Position numbers and translations under genes: made by a program. A stretch of DNA of 64,000 bases from Acidimicrobiales bacterium (lineage in GTDB: Bacteria; Actinomycetota; Acidimicrobiia; Acidimicrobiales; UBA8190): NCBI GenBank assembly GCA_035531755.1, contig DATKSK010000028.1, positions 39,151 to 103,150 on the forward strand, given 5' to 3'. The notes beneath the pieces are model-generated. The model was not told the origin of the DNA and made no database searches. It saw nothing but the letters and a program-made list of their open reading frames with translations. Below, piece by piece: positions 45,772 through 52,137 of this stretch. Numbering within the stretch: the stretch's first letter is position 1; each line of letters starts with the position of its first letter.

Positions 45772-46695
45772 TCAGTGCGACAGGAGCTCGCCGTGGCGGG
45801 CGGCCACCATCTGCCGCATGCCGTCCTTCCAGTCGACGACGGTCGGCCCGGCGATCTCGTGCATCCGGGTGAGGTCGAGCTGCACGCTGTCGATGGTGTG
45901 CTCGGTCGGCTCGAAGCGGGCCTCCAGGCCGGTGATCTCCCCCAGGTAGGTGCACCACTCCTCGATGCTCACCGCGGCGTCGCCGCCCCAGTTGACGACG
46001 GTGGCGGGCACCGTGGCCGCCGCCAACAGGCGCGGCACCATCCGGGCGATGTCCTGCTCGTGCAAGGGGTGGTAGACGCTCGGCGCGTCGACGTGGACGG
46101 GGATGGCGGAGCCGTTGATCATCATGTGCAGGTGGACGGCCGGCCAGCCCCCGCGGTCCCCGTACGGCACCGACAGCCGGGCGATCGTGGTCGGCAGTTC
46201 GAAGCGCCGGGCCGCCCACCGGGCGCTCGCCTCGGCCGCGATCTTGCAGATGCTGTAGGTGCGCAGGAAGGGCCAGACGGCGTGGTTGTCGCCGAGGGGG
46301 CCCGTCTCGGCGAAGACGTGGTGGCCCATGGGCTTGTACACCGCCGTCGTGGAGCAGTGCAGGAAGGCGCGCGCGCCGCGATGGTGCTCCATCAGCGACA
46401 GCAGGCCGCCGCTGTTGGCGTCGAGGTCGACGTCCCAGTCGTTGGTCTTGGTCACGGCGAAGTTGAGGACGTAGTCGGCGTCCGCCGGCAGTGCGCCCAG
46501 GTCCCCGGCCAGCAGGTCGACGGGGACGCACCGGACACCGGCCGCCTCGAGCCGCCGGCGCGCCTGCACATCTGTGAACCGGGCACCGCCGATCACCTCG
46601 TTGTGTCGTGCCAAGGTGCACGCCAACGGCTCGGCCACCTGCCCGGTGACCCCGGTGACGACGATCGTGGCCCCTCGCAGTGCTGTCGCGTCCAT
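45772..46695 (-). CDS. NAD-dependent epimerase/dehydratase-family protein
   Basis: A 307-aa short-chain dehydrogenase of the extended type. Its N-terminal nucleotide motif is IVVTGVTGQVAEPLA (GxxGxxx), with VPVDLLAGDLGALPADADYVLNFAV. The active-site region is STTAVYKPMG...YSICKIAAEA, where Y-x-x-x-K reads YSICK. Late residues GGDAAVSIEEWCTYLGEITG resemble sugar-nucleotide epimerases. The substrate is unknown. The ATG at 46695 is chosen because family homology begins there. A TAGGCT hexamer at 46755-46760 (minus strand) is a likely -10. Confidence 0.8.
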   Translation of the reverse strand: MDATALRGATIVVTGVTGQVAEPLACTLARHNEVIGGARFTDVQARRRLEAAGVRCVPVDLLAGDLGALPADADYVLNFAVTKTNDWDVDLDANSGGLLSLMEHHRGARAFLHCSTTAVYKPMGHHVFAETGPLGDNHAVWPFLRTYSICKIAAEASARWAARRFELPTTIARLSVPYGDRGGWPAVHLHMMINGSAIPVHVDAPSVYHPLHEQDIARMVPRLLAAATVPATVVNWGGDAAVSIEEWCTYLGEITGLEARFEPTEHTIDSVQLDLTRMHEIAGPTVVDWKDGMRQMVAARHGELLSH

Positions 46696-46778
46696 CGTGG
46701 TCGCTCCCACCCGTCGGTCCGATACGGCCGGTCGTCCCCGCCGGCCACCGGCCGAGCCTACGGTGCCGTCGCCCGCAC

Positions 46779-46826
46779 GGCGCCACTCACGGCGCGACGG
46801 GCGGGCGCCGCTCACGGCGGCGCCCG
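46779..46826. promoter_or_regulatory. Direct repeat and 10-bp palindrome between divergent genes
   Basis: GGCGCCACTCACGGCG (46779-46794) and GGCGCCGCTCACGGCG (46804-46819) are 25 bp apart with one mismatch. The second copy lies in a perfect 10-bp hairpin (46802-46811/46817-46826, loop TCACG). They sit between the epimerase -10 and a TACGTT hexamer (46847-46852) facing the beta-helix gene, so a shared operator is plausible. Confidence 0.35.
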
Positions 46827-46921
46827 TCGACACTCGCCCCGGTTGCTACGTTCGGGGTACCGCCGCGAGGACGGCGGGGCGGCCCGGCGTACGCCCGGCC
46901 GCCGGTGCGGGGGTGACTGGC

Positions 46922-48556
46922 ATGGGTGAGACGTCCCGACCGATGCGGCACCGGCGTGCGGCGACGGTCGCCGTCGGCCTGCTGGCGGCCACCGCCCTGG
47001 CGGCGTGCAGCTCGGGTGCGAAGAGCGGCACCGGCGCGGCGGGCTCGGGCCGCGTGCTGCTCGTGGGGACACTGGCCGGGGTGGCGGGCACGTACACGTC
47101 GATCCAGGCGGCGGTCGACGCCGCCCGTCCCGGGGACTGGGTCCTGGTAGGGCCCGGCGACTACCACGAGAACGCCGACGAGGCGCACCCCGTCGCCAAC
47201 ACCGACCACGGGCAGTTCGGCGGCGTCCTGATCACGACGCCGGACATCCATCTGCGGGGAATGAACCGCAACACCGTGGTGGTCGACGGCACGCAGGCGA
47301 CGGGAACCGCGCCCTGCGCCCCGGAGGCGTCGAAACAGAGCTTCGGTGCGACGCTCCCCGACGGCAGATCCACAGGCCGCAACGGCATCGTGGTCTGGAA
47401 GGCGAACGGCGTGAGCATCGAGAACCTCACCGTCTGCAACTTCCTGGGTGGGGCCGCGGCCGCCGGCAACGAGATCTGGTGGAACGGCGGGGCCGACTCG
47501 GGTCGCATCGGCCTGCGCGGCTACAGCGGCCGCTACCTGACGGCCACGTCCACGTACTACGGCGGCGAGGTGAGCGCCGCGCAGTACGGGATCTTCTCCT
47601 CGAACGCACAGGGACCTGCCACGTGGGACCAGCTCTATGCCAGCAACTTCAACGACTCGGGCATGTACGTCGGCGCCTGTCTCCAGCTGTGCGGCATCAC
47701 CATCGACCACGCGTGGATGGAGTTCAGCGCCCTCGGGTACTCCGGGACCAATTCCGGCGGCGCCATCGTGATCGAGAACTCCCAGTTCGACAACAACAAA
47801 GACGGGCTCGACACCAACACCCAGATCGACGGCGACCCCCCTGCCCCCCAGAACGGCGCCTGCCCGCACGGCGGCACGAGCACCATCACCCACACCCACT
47901 CGTGCTGGGTGTTCGTCCACAACACCGTCCACGACAACAACAACCCCGACGTGCCCCAGGCGGGAAGCGCCAGTGCCGGCCCGACGGGCACCGGCATGAC
48001 CGTCTCGGGCGGGACCAACGACACGGTGATGGACAACACGTTCGTGAACAACGGCGCGTGGGGTGTGCTGTTCGTCCCCTACCCCGACGGCAATCCGCCC
48101 GTGCTGGGCCAGACCTGCAGCGGCGCCGGCGGCACCGAGCTGTCGGGGTTCGGGTGCGTCCTCGACGCCAAGGGCGACGCCCTGCTCCACAACACCTTCG
48201 TCCACAACGGGTTCTTCGGGAACGAATCCAACGCCGACTTCGGGCAGATCACCATCAACGCCGGCCTGCCCCAGAACTGCTTCTCGGGCAACACCGCCCC
48301 CGACGGGAGTGCCCCCGCCGACCTGGAGCAGTTGCAGCCGACGTGCGGCACCACCACGCGCGTGGCGAACACCGGTGGCCCCCTCCTCGGGCAGGTGCTG
48401 TGCGACACGGGCTTCGGTGCGTGCCCACCCGGGGCGCGTTACCCCCAACTCGGGACGATCGTGATGCACCCGCTGCCCCCCCATCTTCCGTCGATGCCCG
48501 ATCCCTGTGCCGGTGTCCCCCACAACCCCTGGTGCCCAGCCGGCAGGTCGTCCTGA
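46922..48556 (+). CDS. Right-handed beta-helix lipoprotein
   Basis: A 544-aa exported protein. The signal peptide ends in the lipobox LAAC at about residue 29. The rest has repeated rungs of Asn-rich turns (VLITTPDIHLRGMNRNTVVVDG, IVVWKANGVSIENLTVCNFLGG, GITIDHAWMEFSALGYS, IVIENSQFDNNKDG, MTVSGGTNDTVMDNTFVNNGAWGVLF), typical of pectate-lyase-like or NosD-type right-handed beta-helices. It begins with the carbohydrate-enzyme-like SIQAAVDAARPGDWVLVGPGDYHEN. At least ten Cys residues in the mature part suggest disulfides. Surface polysaccharide binding or cleavage is plausible; no catalytic set is clear. Confidence 0.82.
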   Translation: MGETSRPMRHRRAATVAVGLLAATALAACSSGAKSGTGAAGSGRVLLVGTLAGVAGTYTSIQAAVDAARPGDWVLVGPGDYHENADEAHPVANTDHGQFGGVLITTPDIHLRGMNRNTVVVDGTQATGTAPCAPEASKQSFGATLPDGRSTGRNGIVVWKANGVSIENLTVCNFLGGAAAAGNEIWWNGGADSGRIGLRGYSGRYLTATSTYYGGEVSAAQYGIFSSNAQGPATWDQLYASNFNDSGMYVGACLQLCGITIDHAWMEFSALGYSGTNSGGAIVIENSQFDNNKDGLDTNTQIDGDPPAPQNGACPHGGTSTITHTHSCWVFVHNTVHDNNNPDVPQAGSASAGPTGTGMTVSGGTNDTVMDNTFVNNGAWGVLFVPYPDGNPPVLGQTCSGAGGTELSGFGCVLDAKGDALLHNTFVHNGFFGNESNADFGQITINAGLPQNCFSGNTAPDGSAPADLEQLQPTCGTTTRVANTGGPLLGQVLCDTGFGACPPGARYPQLGTIVMHPLPPHLPSMPDPCAGVPHNPWCPAGRSS

Positions 48557-48589
48557 GCACGCCGTGACGCGCCGGGGGTCCCGTTCGCC

Positions 48590-48952
48590 GCCGACCGGGG
48601 CACCCTCGTGCCGGTCCTGCGCCGCTGGCGGCCCCTGGTGCTCTTCACCGTGGTGGAGATGGGCGTGCCGTGGTTCGTGCTGTTCCGGGCGGAGCGGCAC
48701 GTGTCGAGCTCGGTGACGGCGGTGATCGCCACCGTCCCGCTCTTCGGCGCCGTCGTGGCCCGGACGACAGGGTCCCACGGCGTCGACGCCCGGAAGGTCG
48801 CTGGGCTCCTGCTCGGAGGTGGGAGCGTCTTCGCCACGCGGCCCGCCACCGGTGGCCGGCGGCGTTGGCGGCGCCACCGGTGGCCGGGCGCTGCCGTCGA
48901 CCTCACCGCCCCAGGGCGGGCGTCGCACCCACCTGCACGGTCCTGGCGATAG
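48590..48952 (+). pseudogene. Fragment of an EamA/DMT-family transporter
   Basis: About 70 residues match the middle of an EamA permease: RRWRPLVLFTVVEMGVPWFVLFRAERHVSSSVTAVIATVPLFGAVVARTTG, then DARKVAGLLLGGGSV. The N-terminal half and all later spans are absent, and the frame decays into Arg-rich low complexity. The stop codon at 48950-48952 lies in the target duplication of the transposon. The fragment was probably already decaying before the insertion, because sequence on the other side of the element does not resume a transporter. Confidence 0.6.
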
Positions 48953-48954
48953 TG
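48947..48954. repeat. Left target-site duplication CGATAGTG
   Basis: Eight bases directly outside the left terminal inverted repeat, identical to 52075-52082. Length fits the 8-9 bp duplications of IS1-family elements. Confidence 0.85.
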
Positions 48955-48971
48955 GGTAGTGGGTCAGTTTG
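48955..48971. repeat. Left terminal inverted repeat
   Basis: GGTAGTGGGTCAGTTTG, the exact reverse complement of 52058-52074. Confidence 0.9.
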
Positions 48972-49143
48972 GGGAACTGTCCCGGCCGTGCCTCTCTTTG
49001 GTTGATCGGGAGGCAGTGCGCTGCTGGGCGAAGAAGGCTCTCCAACCCCCTCCCTGACGCAAAATCCGCCACACCGCCCAGTACGTGAGAATCGAAAAGC
49101 CGAGGCTGAGAATCGCAACGAAGACCCACACGACCGCCGTCAT
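48964..49143 (-). CDS. 59-aa single-span membrane peptide of the transposon
   Basis: A small ORF from ATG at 49141-49143 to a TGA at 48964-48966, which is part of the left terminal repeat. The N-terminal half is strongly hydrophobic (TAVVWVFVAILSLGFSILTY, about 2-21, then WAVWRIL), and the C-terminal half is polar and basic (QQRTASRSTKERHGRD). This gives a membrane helix with a cytoplasmic tail. It lies 42 bp downstream of the transposase stop on the same strand and may be cotranscribed. GGTGAG about 6 nt upstream is a weak ribosome-binding site. Use of the terminal repeat for the stop codon recalls IS elements that save space this way. I recognise no family. Confidence 0.5.
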   Translation of the reverse strand: MTAVVWVFVAILSLGFSILTYWAVWRILRQGGGWRAFFAQQRTASRSTKERHGRDSSPN

Positions 49144-49185
49144 TGGTCGCTCACCGCGGCCTGGGGGGACGGGCGATTCACCCGA

Positions 49186-50025
49186 TCAGTCAAGCAGAGC
49201 GGCGATCTGAAAGGTTGACCATGGGTGAGTCTCGACACCGGCCGCCATGGCGGGGGTGGTGGGGCGCCCGGCCTTCTTGGAGAGCGTCTGGTGGGTCCGG
49301 CCGAGGTTGTACCAGGCGAAGTGGAGGCTCATGGCAGCCGCGTGGTTCTCGACCTTCTTGGAGAAGGCGTTGGTGAGCCTGGTGAACCGTCGCATCCCCA
49401 TCCGCATTGTGAGGTTCTGGCGCTCCACGTAGCTGGTCGAGATGTGCTTGGGGTCGGGTCGACCGGTGATCGTCCGCTTGTCGATGCCGGTGCACTTCGC
49501 CGGCGAGTAGCGGGTCTCGACCTGGCTGGATTCGTACATCTTGACGAGCTGGGCGAAGTCGACCCGGTCGGCCCCGAACAGGGGCTCCACGCACTGGAGG
49601 TAGGACCCGAGGCCGTCCGTGGTGAGCTGGATTCGGCCTGGGGCCAGCCGGGAGCGCAGGTCGGACAGGAAGTAGTAGCAGTCGCGGCCGGTGCGCTCGC
49701 CCACCAGCCAGCTCGGGACGAGCTTCGTGTCGGCGTCGATGGCGGTCCAGGTCCACACGTCCCCGTAGTCGTCGGGGTGGTGCTCCATGACGTGGGCTTC
49801 CTTGGCCCCCACGAAGGACCAGATCTCGTCGCACCGGACCCGCTTGATGGGGAGCTTCTGGAAGGCCCCGTCCTGGTACTCCGAACACGCCTCGCCCAGG
49901 TCCAGGAGGAGCTTGGTGATCGTGTTCTTGGCCGCTCCGGTGACCCGGACCGTGGACCGGATGCTCATGCCCTCCACCAGGCAGGCGACCACCTGTCCCC
50001 TGCGCTCCGTGGAAAGCCTGTTCAT
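49186..50025 (-). CDS. IS1-family transposase
   Basis: A 279-aa single-frame transposase. MNRLSTERRGQVVACLVEGMSIRSTVRVTG and AAKNTITKLLLDLGEACSEY form a helix-turn-helix. The DDE triad is Asp66 in VRCDEIWSFVGAKE, Asp137 in QLTTDGLGSY, and Glu201 in STSYVERQNLTMRM, with the IS1-type RMGMRRFTRLTNAFSKKVENH and WYNLGRTHQTL following. Unlike classical IS1 there is no separate insA frame or frameshift. The ATG at 50025 is chosen because it lies 7 nt after CATAAT of a good promoter; a GTG at 50073 and an ATG at 50034 are also in frame. It should move elements bearing these 17-bp ends. Confidence 0.9.
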   Translation of the reverse strand: MNRLSTERRGQVVACLVEGMSIRSTVRVTGAAKNTITKLLLDLGEACSEYQDGAFQKLPIKRVRCDEIWSFVGAKEAHVMEHHPDDYGDVWTWTAIDADTKLVPSWLVGERTGRDCYYFLSDLRSRLAPGRIQLTTDGLGSYLQCVEPLFGADRVDFAQLVKMYESSQVETRYSPAKCTGIDKRTITGRPDPKHISTSYVERQNLTMRMGMRRFTRLTNAFSKKVENHAAAMSLHFAWYNLGRTHQTLSKKAGRPTTPAMAAGVETHPWSTFQIAALLD

Positions 50026-50032
50026 ACTGACC

Positions 50033-50061
50033 ATTATGCTTGAGTCTTGTGCGAACGTCAA
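50033..50061 (-). promoter_or_regulatory. Transposase promoter TTGACG-17-CATAAT
   Basis: On the minus strand TTGACG (50061-50056), a 17-bp spacer and CATAAT (50038-50033) form a near-consensus sigma-70-type promoter. The ATG follows the -10 by 7 nt, so the transcript is leaderless or nearly so. Confidence 0.65.
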
Positions 50062-50075
50062 CCTCGATTCCACAA

Positions 50076-50126
50076 ATATGTCATACTTCTATCTATGCCG
50101 ATCCGGCCAGGAGAAGTATGACATAT
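50076..50126. promoter_or_regulatory. 15-bp inverted repeat with two TATGNCATA sites over the ATPase start
   Basis: ATATGTCATACTTCT (50076-50090) and AGAAGTATGACATAT (50112-50126) are perfect inverted repeats 21 bp apart. Each arm contains a TATG-N-CATA palindrome, centred at 50081 and 50121, exactly 40 bp apart (about four helical turns). The right arm includes the ATPase start codon and part of its AGGAG ribosome-binding site. As DNA this looks like a paired operator; as RNA it would be a 15-bp hairpin hiding the start site. Confidence 0.7.
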
Positions 50127-51776
50127 CCCCCGTTCCACTGGTCAAGCACCGACCCCACGCCGATGGTCCTCTCCGACGACGAGTTCGCCGAGATGTTCCC
50201 CGGCGAAGGGGACTACATCGAGTTCAAGCAAGGACTCGGCATTGACACCCTCCGCGAGACAGTCACGGCATTCTCCAATGCCGACGGTGGCGTCATCGTC
50301 ATCGGGGTATCCGATGACGGACAGATCCATGGCCACACCCTCACGGGTGATGCGATAGCCAAGATCCATCGTCTCATCTCTGATGTTCACCAGGCCGGCC
50401 GCTACGACATTCGTTCAATACCGGTCGGGGAGAAGTCGGTGACGTTCCTCGCGGTTGATCGTCGCCGAGAAGGATTTGCTCAGGATACGGACGGGGCGGT
50501 GCTCCTGCGGCGCGGTGCATCGAATATCCGACTCTTCGGCGCAGAGTTGGGTGCGTTTATGGCGGAGCGTCGCCTGAACCGGTTTGAGGTGACCAAGACC
50601 GATGTCACCCTCGACGAGGTGGATACGACGCTCCTTGATCGTCTCGCCGCGGCATGGGGATGGGGGTTGGAAGGACGGACTGATCGCTTGGTCGAACACG
50701 GCCTCGCGGAACGGAACCGCGAGGTTGGGCTCACAGTCGCCGGCGCCCTATACCTCCTAGACGATCCCTCGTCGGTCCTCGGCAAGTCGTATATCGAGAT
50801 CTACCGCTTTCCTGAGGGAGCCCGTGATTACGACAAACGCACGGCGATTCGCGGGCCCCTCAACGTGCAGGTCGAGGACGCCACGAACCAGGTTATGAAT
50901 GAGCTCGGCGCCGAGCTGGTTGTGCTTGGCTTACGCCGATACGAACTCGATCGAATCCCACGTTCCGTTCTTCGTGAGGCAATCGCGAACGCCGTGGCTC
51001 ATCGAGACTACGAGAGCACCGGTACGGCGGTCCGCATCGAGATCCGGCCCGACAAGGTTGTGATTATCTCCCCCGGCGGCCTTCCTGAGCCCGTCACGGT
51101 CAGCAACATCCGCGAGCAACAGGCAGCTCGCAATCTCGCCACAATCGACACTCTTCGGCGATTTCGACTTGCCGAGGACGCAGGGCGAGGTGTCGATCTA
51201 ATGGAGGATGACATGCTCGCCAACATGCTCCAGAAACCCATCTTTGAGGACAGCGGCACAGCTGTAACCGTGGATCTGCTGATCGGAAGCTCGGTTGCCC
51301 CCGTTGAACGAGCCTGGCTATTGGAGCTGGAACAGCGGGGCGAGGTGTCTCCTCAAGAACGGGTACTCCTCGTACATGCTGCTCGAAATGAATCCCTAAC
51401 CAATTCATTTGTTAGGGACATTCTCAACGTTGATTCCGTGGACGCATGGAGCTTGCTCCAGCGGTTGAGGGACCGCGACTTCCTGACTCAATCTGGAACC
51501 AAGGGAGGAGCGGTGTATCGCCTGGCGGGTGACCTTGCGCCCCCAGCGGGCCTTCGCCTTAGCCCGGAACAGCTAGCCGATCTGATTGAGGAACTAGCGC
51601 AGAACATGCCAGTCACCAACGCTCTGGTCCGAAAGCACACGGGCCTTGGTCGAACCGAATCGATCCGCCTACTCAATGACCTCGTCCGGCAAGGACGACT
51701 GGTGCAAGTCGGTAGCCGCCGTGGGACTCGGTACGTGCTCCCTGGAGAGGACGAGTCCCAACTCTCGCTGCGCTAG
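50118..51776 (+). CDS. AlbA_2 (Schlafen-type) GHKL ATPase with winged-helix C-terminus
   Basis: A 552-aa protein of the AlbA_2/divergent-ATPase family often annotated as RecG-like regulator. About residues 30-120 form the AlbA_2 domain (GDYIEFKQGLG, ETVTAFSNADGGVIVIGVSDDG). About 300-400 resemble a GHKL ATP pocket (SVLREAIANAVAHRDYESTGTAVRIEI, then VVIISPGGLPEPV and the DAGRGVDLM turn). The C-terminus (about 425-545) has two winged-helix-like units, the last being NALVRKHTGLGRTESIRLLNDLVRQGRLVQVGSRRGTRYVL. AGGAG lies 4 nt before the ATG. Codon use is more A/T-tolerant than in flanking genes. Possible roles are regulation of the element or defence; neither is shown. Confidence 0.82.
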   Translation: MTYPPFHWSSTDPTPMVLSDDEFAEMFPGEGDYIEFKQGLGIDTLRETVTAFSNADGGVIVIGVSDDGQIHGHTLTGDAIAKIHRLISDVHQAGRYDIRSIPVGEKSVTFLAVDRRREGFAQDTDGAVLLRRGASNIRLFGAELGAFMAERRLNRFEVTKTDVTLDEVDTTLLDRLAAAWGWGLEGRTDRLVEHGLAERNREVGLTVAGALYLLDDPSSVLGKSYIEIYRFPEGARDYDKRTAIRGPLNVQVEDATNQVMNELGAELVVLGLRRYELDRIPRSVLREAIANAVAHRDYESTGTAVRIEIRPDKVVIISPGGLPEPVTVSNIREQQAARNLATIDTLRRFRLAEDAGRGVDLMEDDMLANMLQKPIFEDSGTAVTVDLLIGSSVAPVERAWLLELEQRGEVSPQERVLLVHAARNESLTNSFVRDILNVDSVDAWSLLQRLRDRDFLTQSGTKGGAVYRLAGDLAPPAGLRLSPEQLADLIEELAQNMPVTNALVRKHTGLGRTESIRLLNDLVRQGRLVQVGSRRGTRYVLPGEDESQLSLR

Positions 51777-52009
51777 TCCTTGATCCCCCACCGAGCGGCG
51801 GCGGCCTTCTTGGCGATCTCCGAACGCTGCTCGGGCGTCAGCTTCTCAGCCCTGGCCTTGCCACCCTTCCGCCCACCTCTGCGGCTCAGCTCCACGGCTG
51901 CCGGGTTCTTGCCCTCGTAAGGGTCCACAGGCTCCTCAGAGGTCGCCTGGGCCACCACGGCCGCCGCTCGGCGGTTCACGTCGGCAGGCTTACTTGACCG
52001 CTTGGGCAT
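51773..52009 (-). CDS. 78-aa basic KGG-type protein of the transposon
   Basis: A small Lys/Arg/Ala-rich protein. A variable N-terminal half (MPKRSSKPADVNRRAAAVVAQ) leads to AVELSRRGGRKGGKARAEKL and TPEQRSEIAKKAAAARWGI. The GGxKGGxARAxxLTPEQRxEIAKKAAxARW motif occurs in many small uncharacterised actinobacterial and phage proteins and resembles KGG/histone-H1-like nucleic-acid-binding peptides. It is convergent with the ATPase gene, overlapping it by 4 bases at the stops. Its promoter lies just inside the right terminal repeat. DNA or RNA binding is inferred from charge only. Confidence 0.72.
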   Translation of the reverse strand: MPKRSSKPADVNRRAAAVVAQATSEEPVDPYEGKNPAAVELSRRGGRKGGKARAEKLTPEQRSEIAKKAAAARWGIKD

Positions 52010-52015
52010 ACCACC

Positions 52016-52043
52016 AGCCTACGGGTCAGGCCCCCGGCGTCAA
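52016..52043 (-). promoter_or_regulatory. Promoter TTGACG-16-TAGGCT for the KGG gene
   Basis: On the minus strand TTGACG (52043-52038), 16 bp, TAGGCT (52021-52016), then 6 nt to the ATG at 52009. It lies 15 bp inside the right terminal repeat and points inward. It shares the TTGACG -35 and leaderless layout of the transposase promoter. Confidence 0.6.
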
Positions 52044-52057
52044 CGGGGCCGGCGAGT

Positions 52058-52074
52058 CAAACTGACCCACTACC
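52058..52074. repeat. Right terminal inverted repeat
   Basis: CAAACTGACCCACTACC, the exact reverse complement of 48955-48971. Confidence 0.9.
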
Positions 52075-52082
52075 CGATAGTG
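52075..52082. repeat. Right target-site duplication CGATAGTG
   Basis: Directly abuts the right terminal repeat and equals 48947-48954. Joining the flanks through one copy recreates the uninterrupted pre-insertion sequence. Confidence 0.85.
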
Positions 52083-52137
52083 GGCGCCATGACCCAAGCG
52101 AGTAGCTTGGCCTCTGCCTCAGCGAAAGGGAATCGCG

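Larger units (their letters stand above)
48955..52074. mobile_element. IS1-family transposon with passenger genes (3,120 bp)
   Basis: Bounded by 17-bp perfect terminal inverted repeats and flanked by an 8-bp direct repeat, so both ends are certain by sequence. It carries, left to right, a 59-aa membrane peptide (-), an IS1-type DDE transposase (-), a divergent AlbA_2/GHKL-type ATPase (+) and a convergent 78-aa KGG-type protein (-). Ordinary IS1 is about 0.77 kb with only transposase, so this is about four times larger. The passenger part has visibly lower GC and more A/T-ending codons than flanking DNA, a sign of foreign origin. Identical terminal repeats and duplications point to a recent insertion. 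It sits between an EamA fragment and an ODP-type MBL gene. Confidence 0.9.

Noticed and set aside
48590..48952. EamA gene interrupted by the transposon
   Set aside because: The reading frame has already decayed before the insertion point and no EamA sequence follows the right end, so the element did not break an intact gene.
48955..52074. Interpretation as two separate insertions (an IS plus an unrelated island)
   Set aside because: Only one pair of terminal repeats and one 8-bp duplication exist, and they enclose all four ORFs. No IS end was found between the transposase and the passengers.
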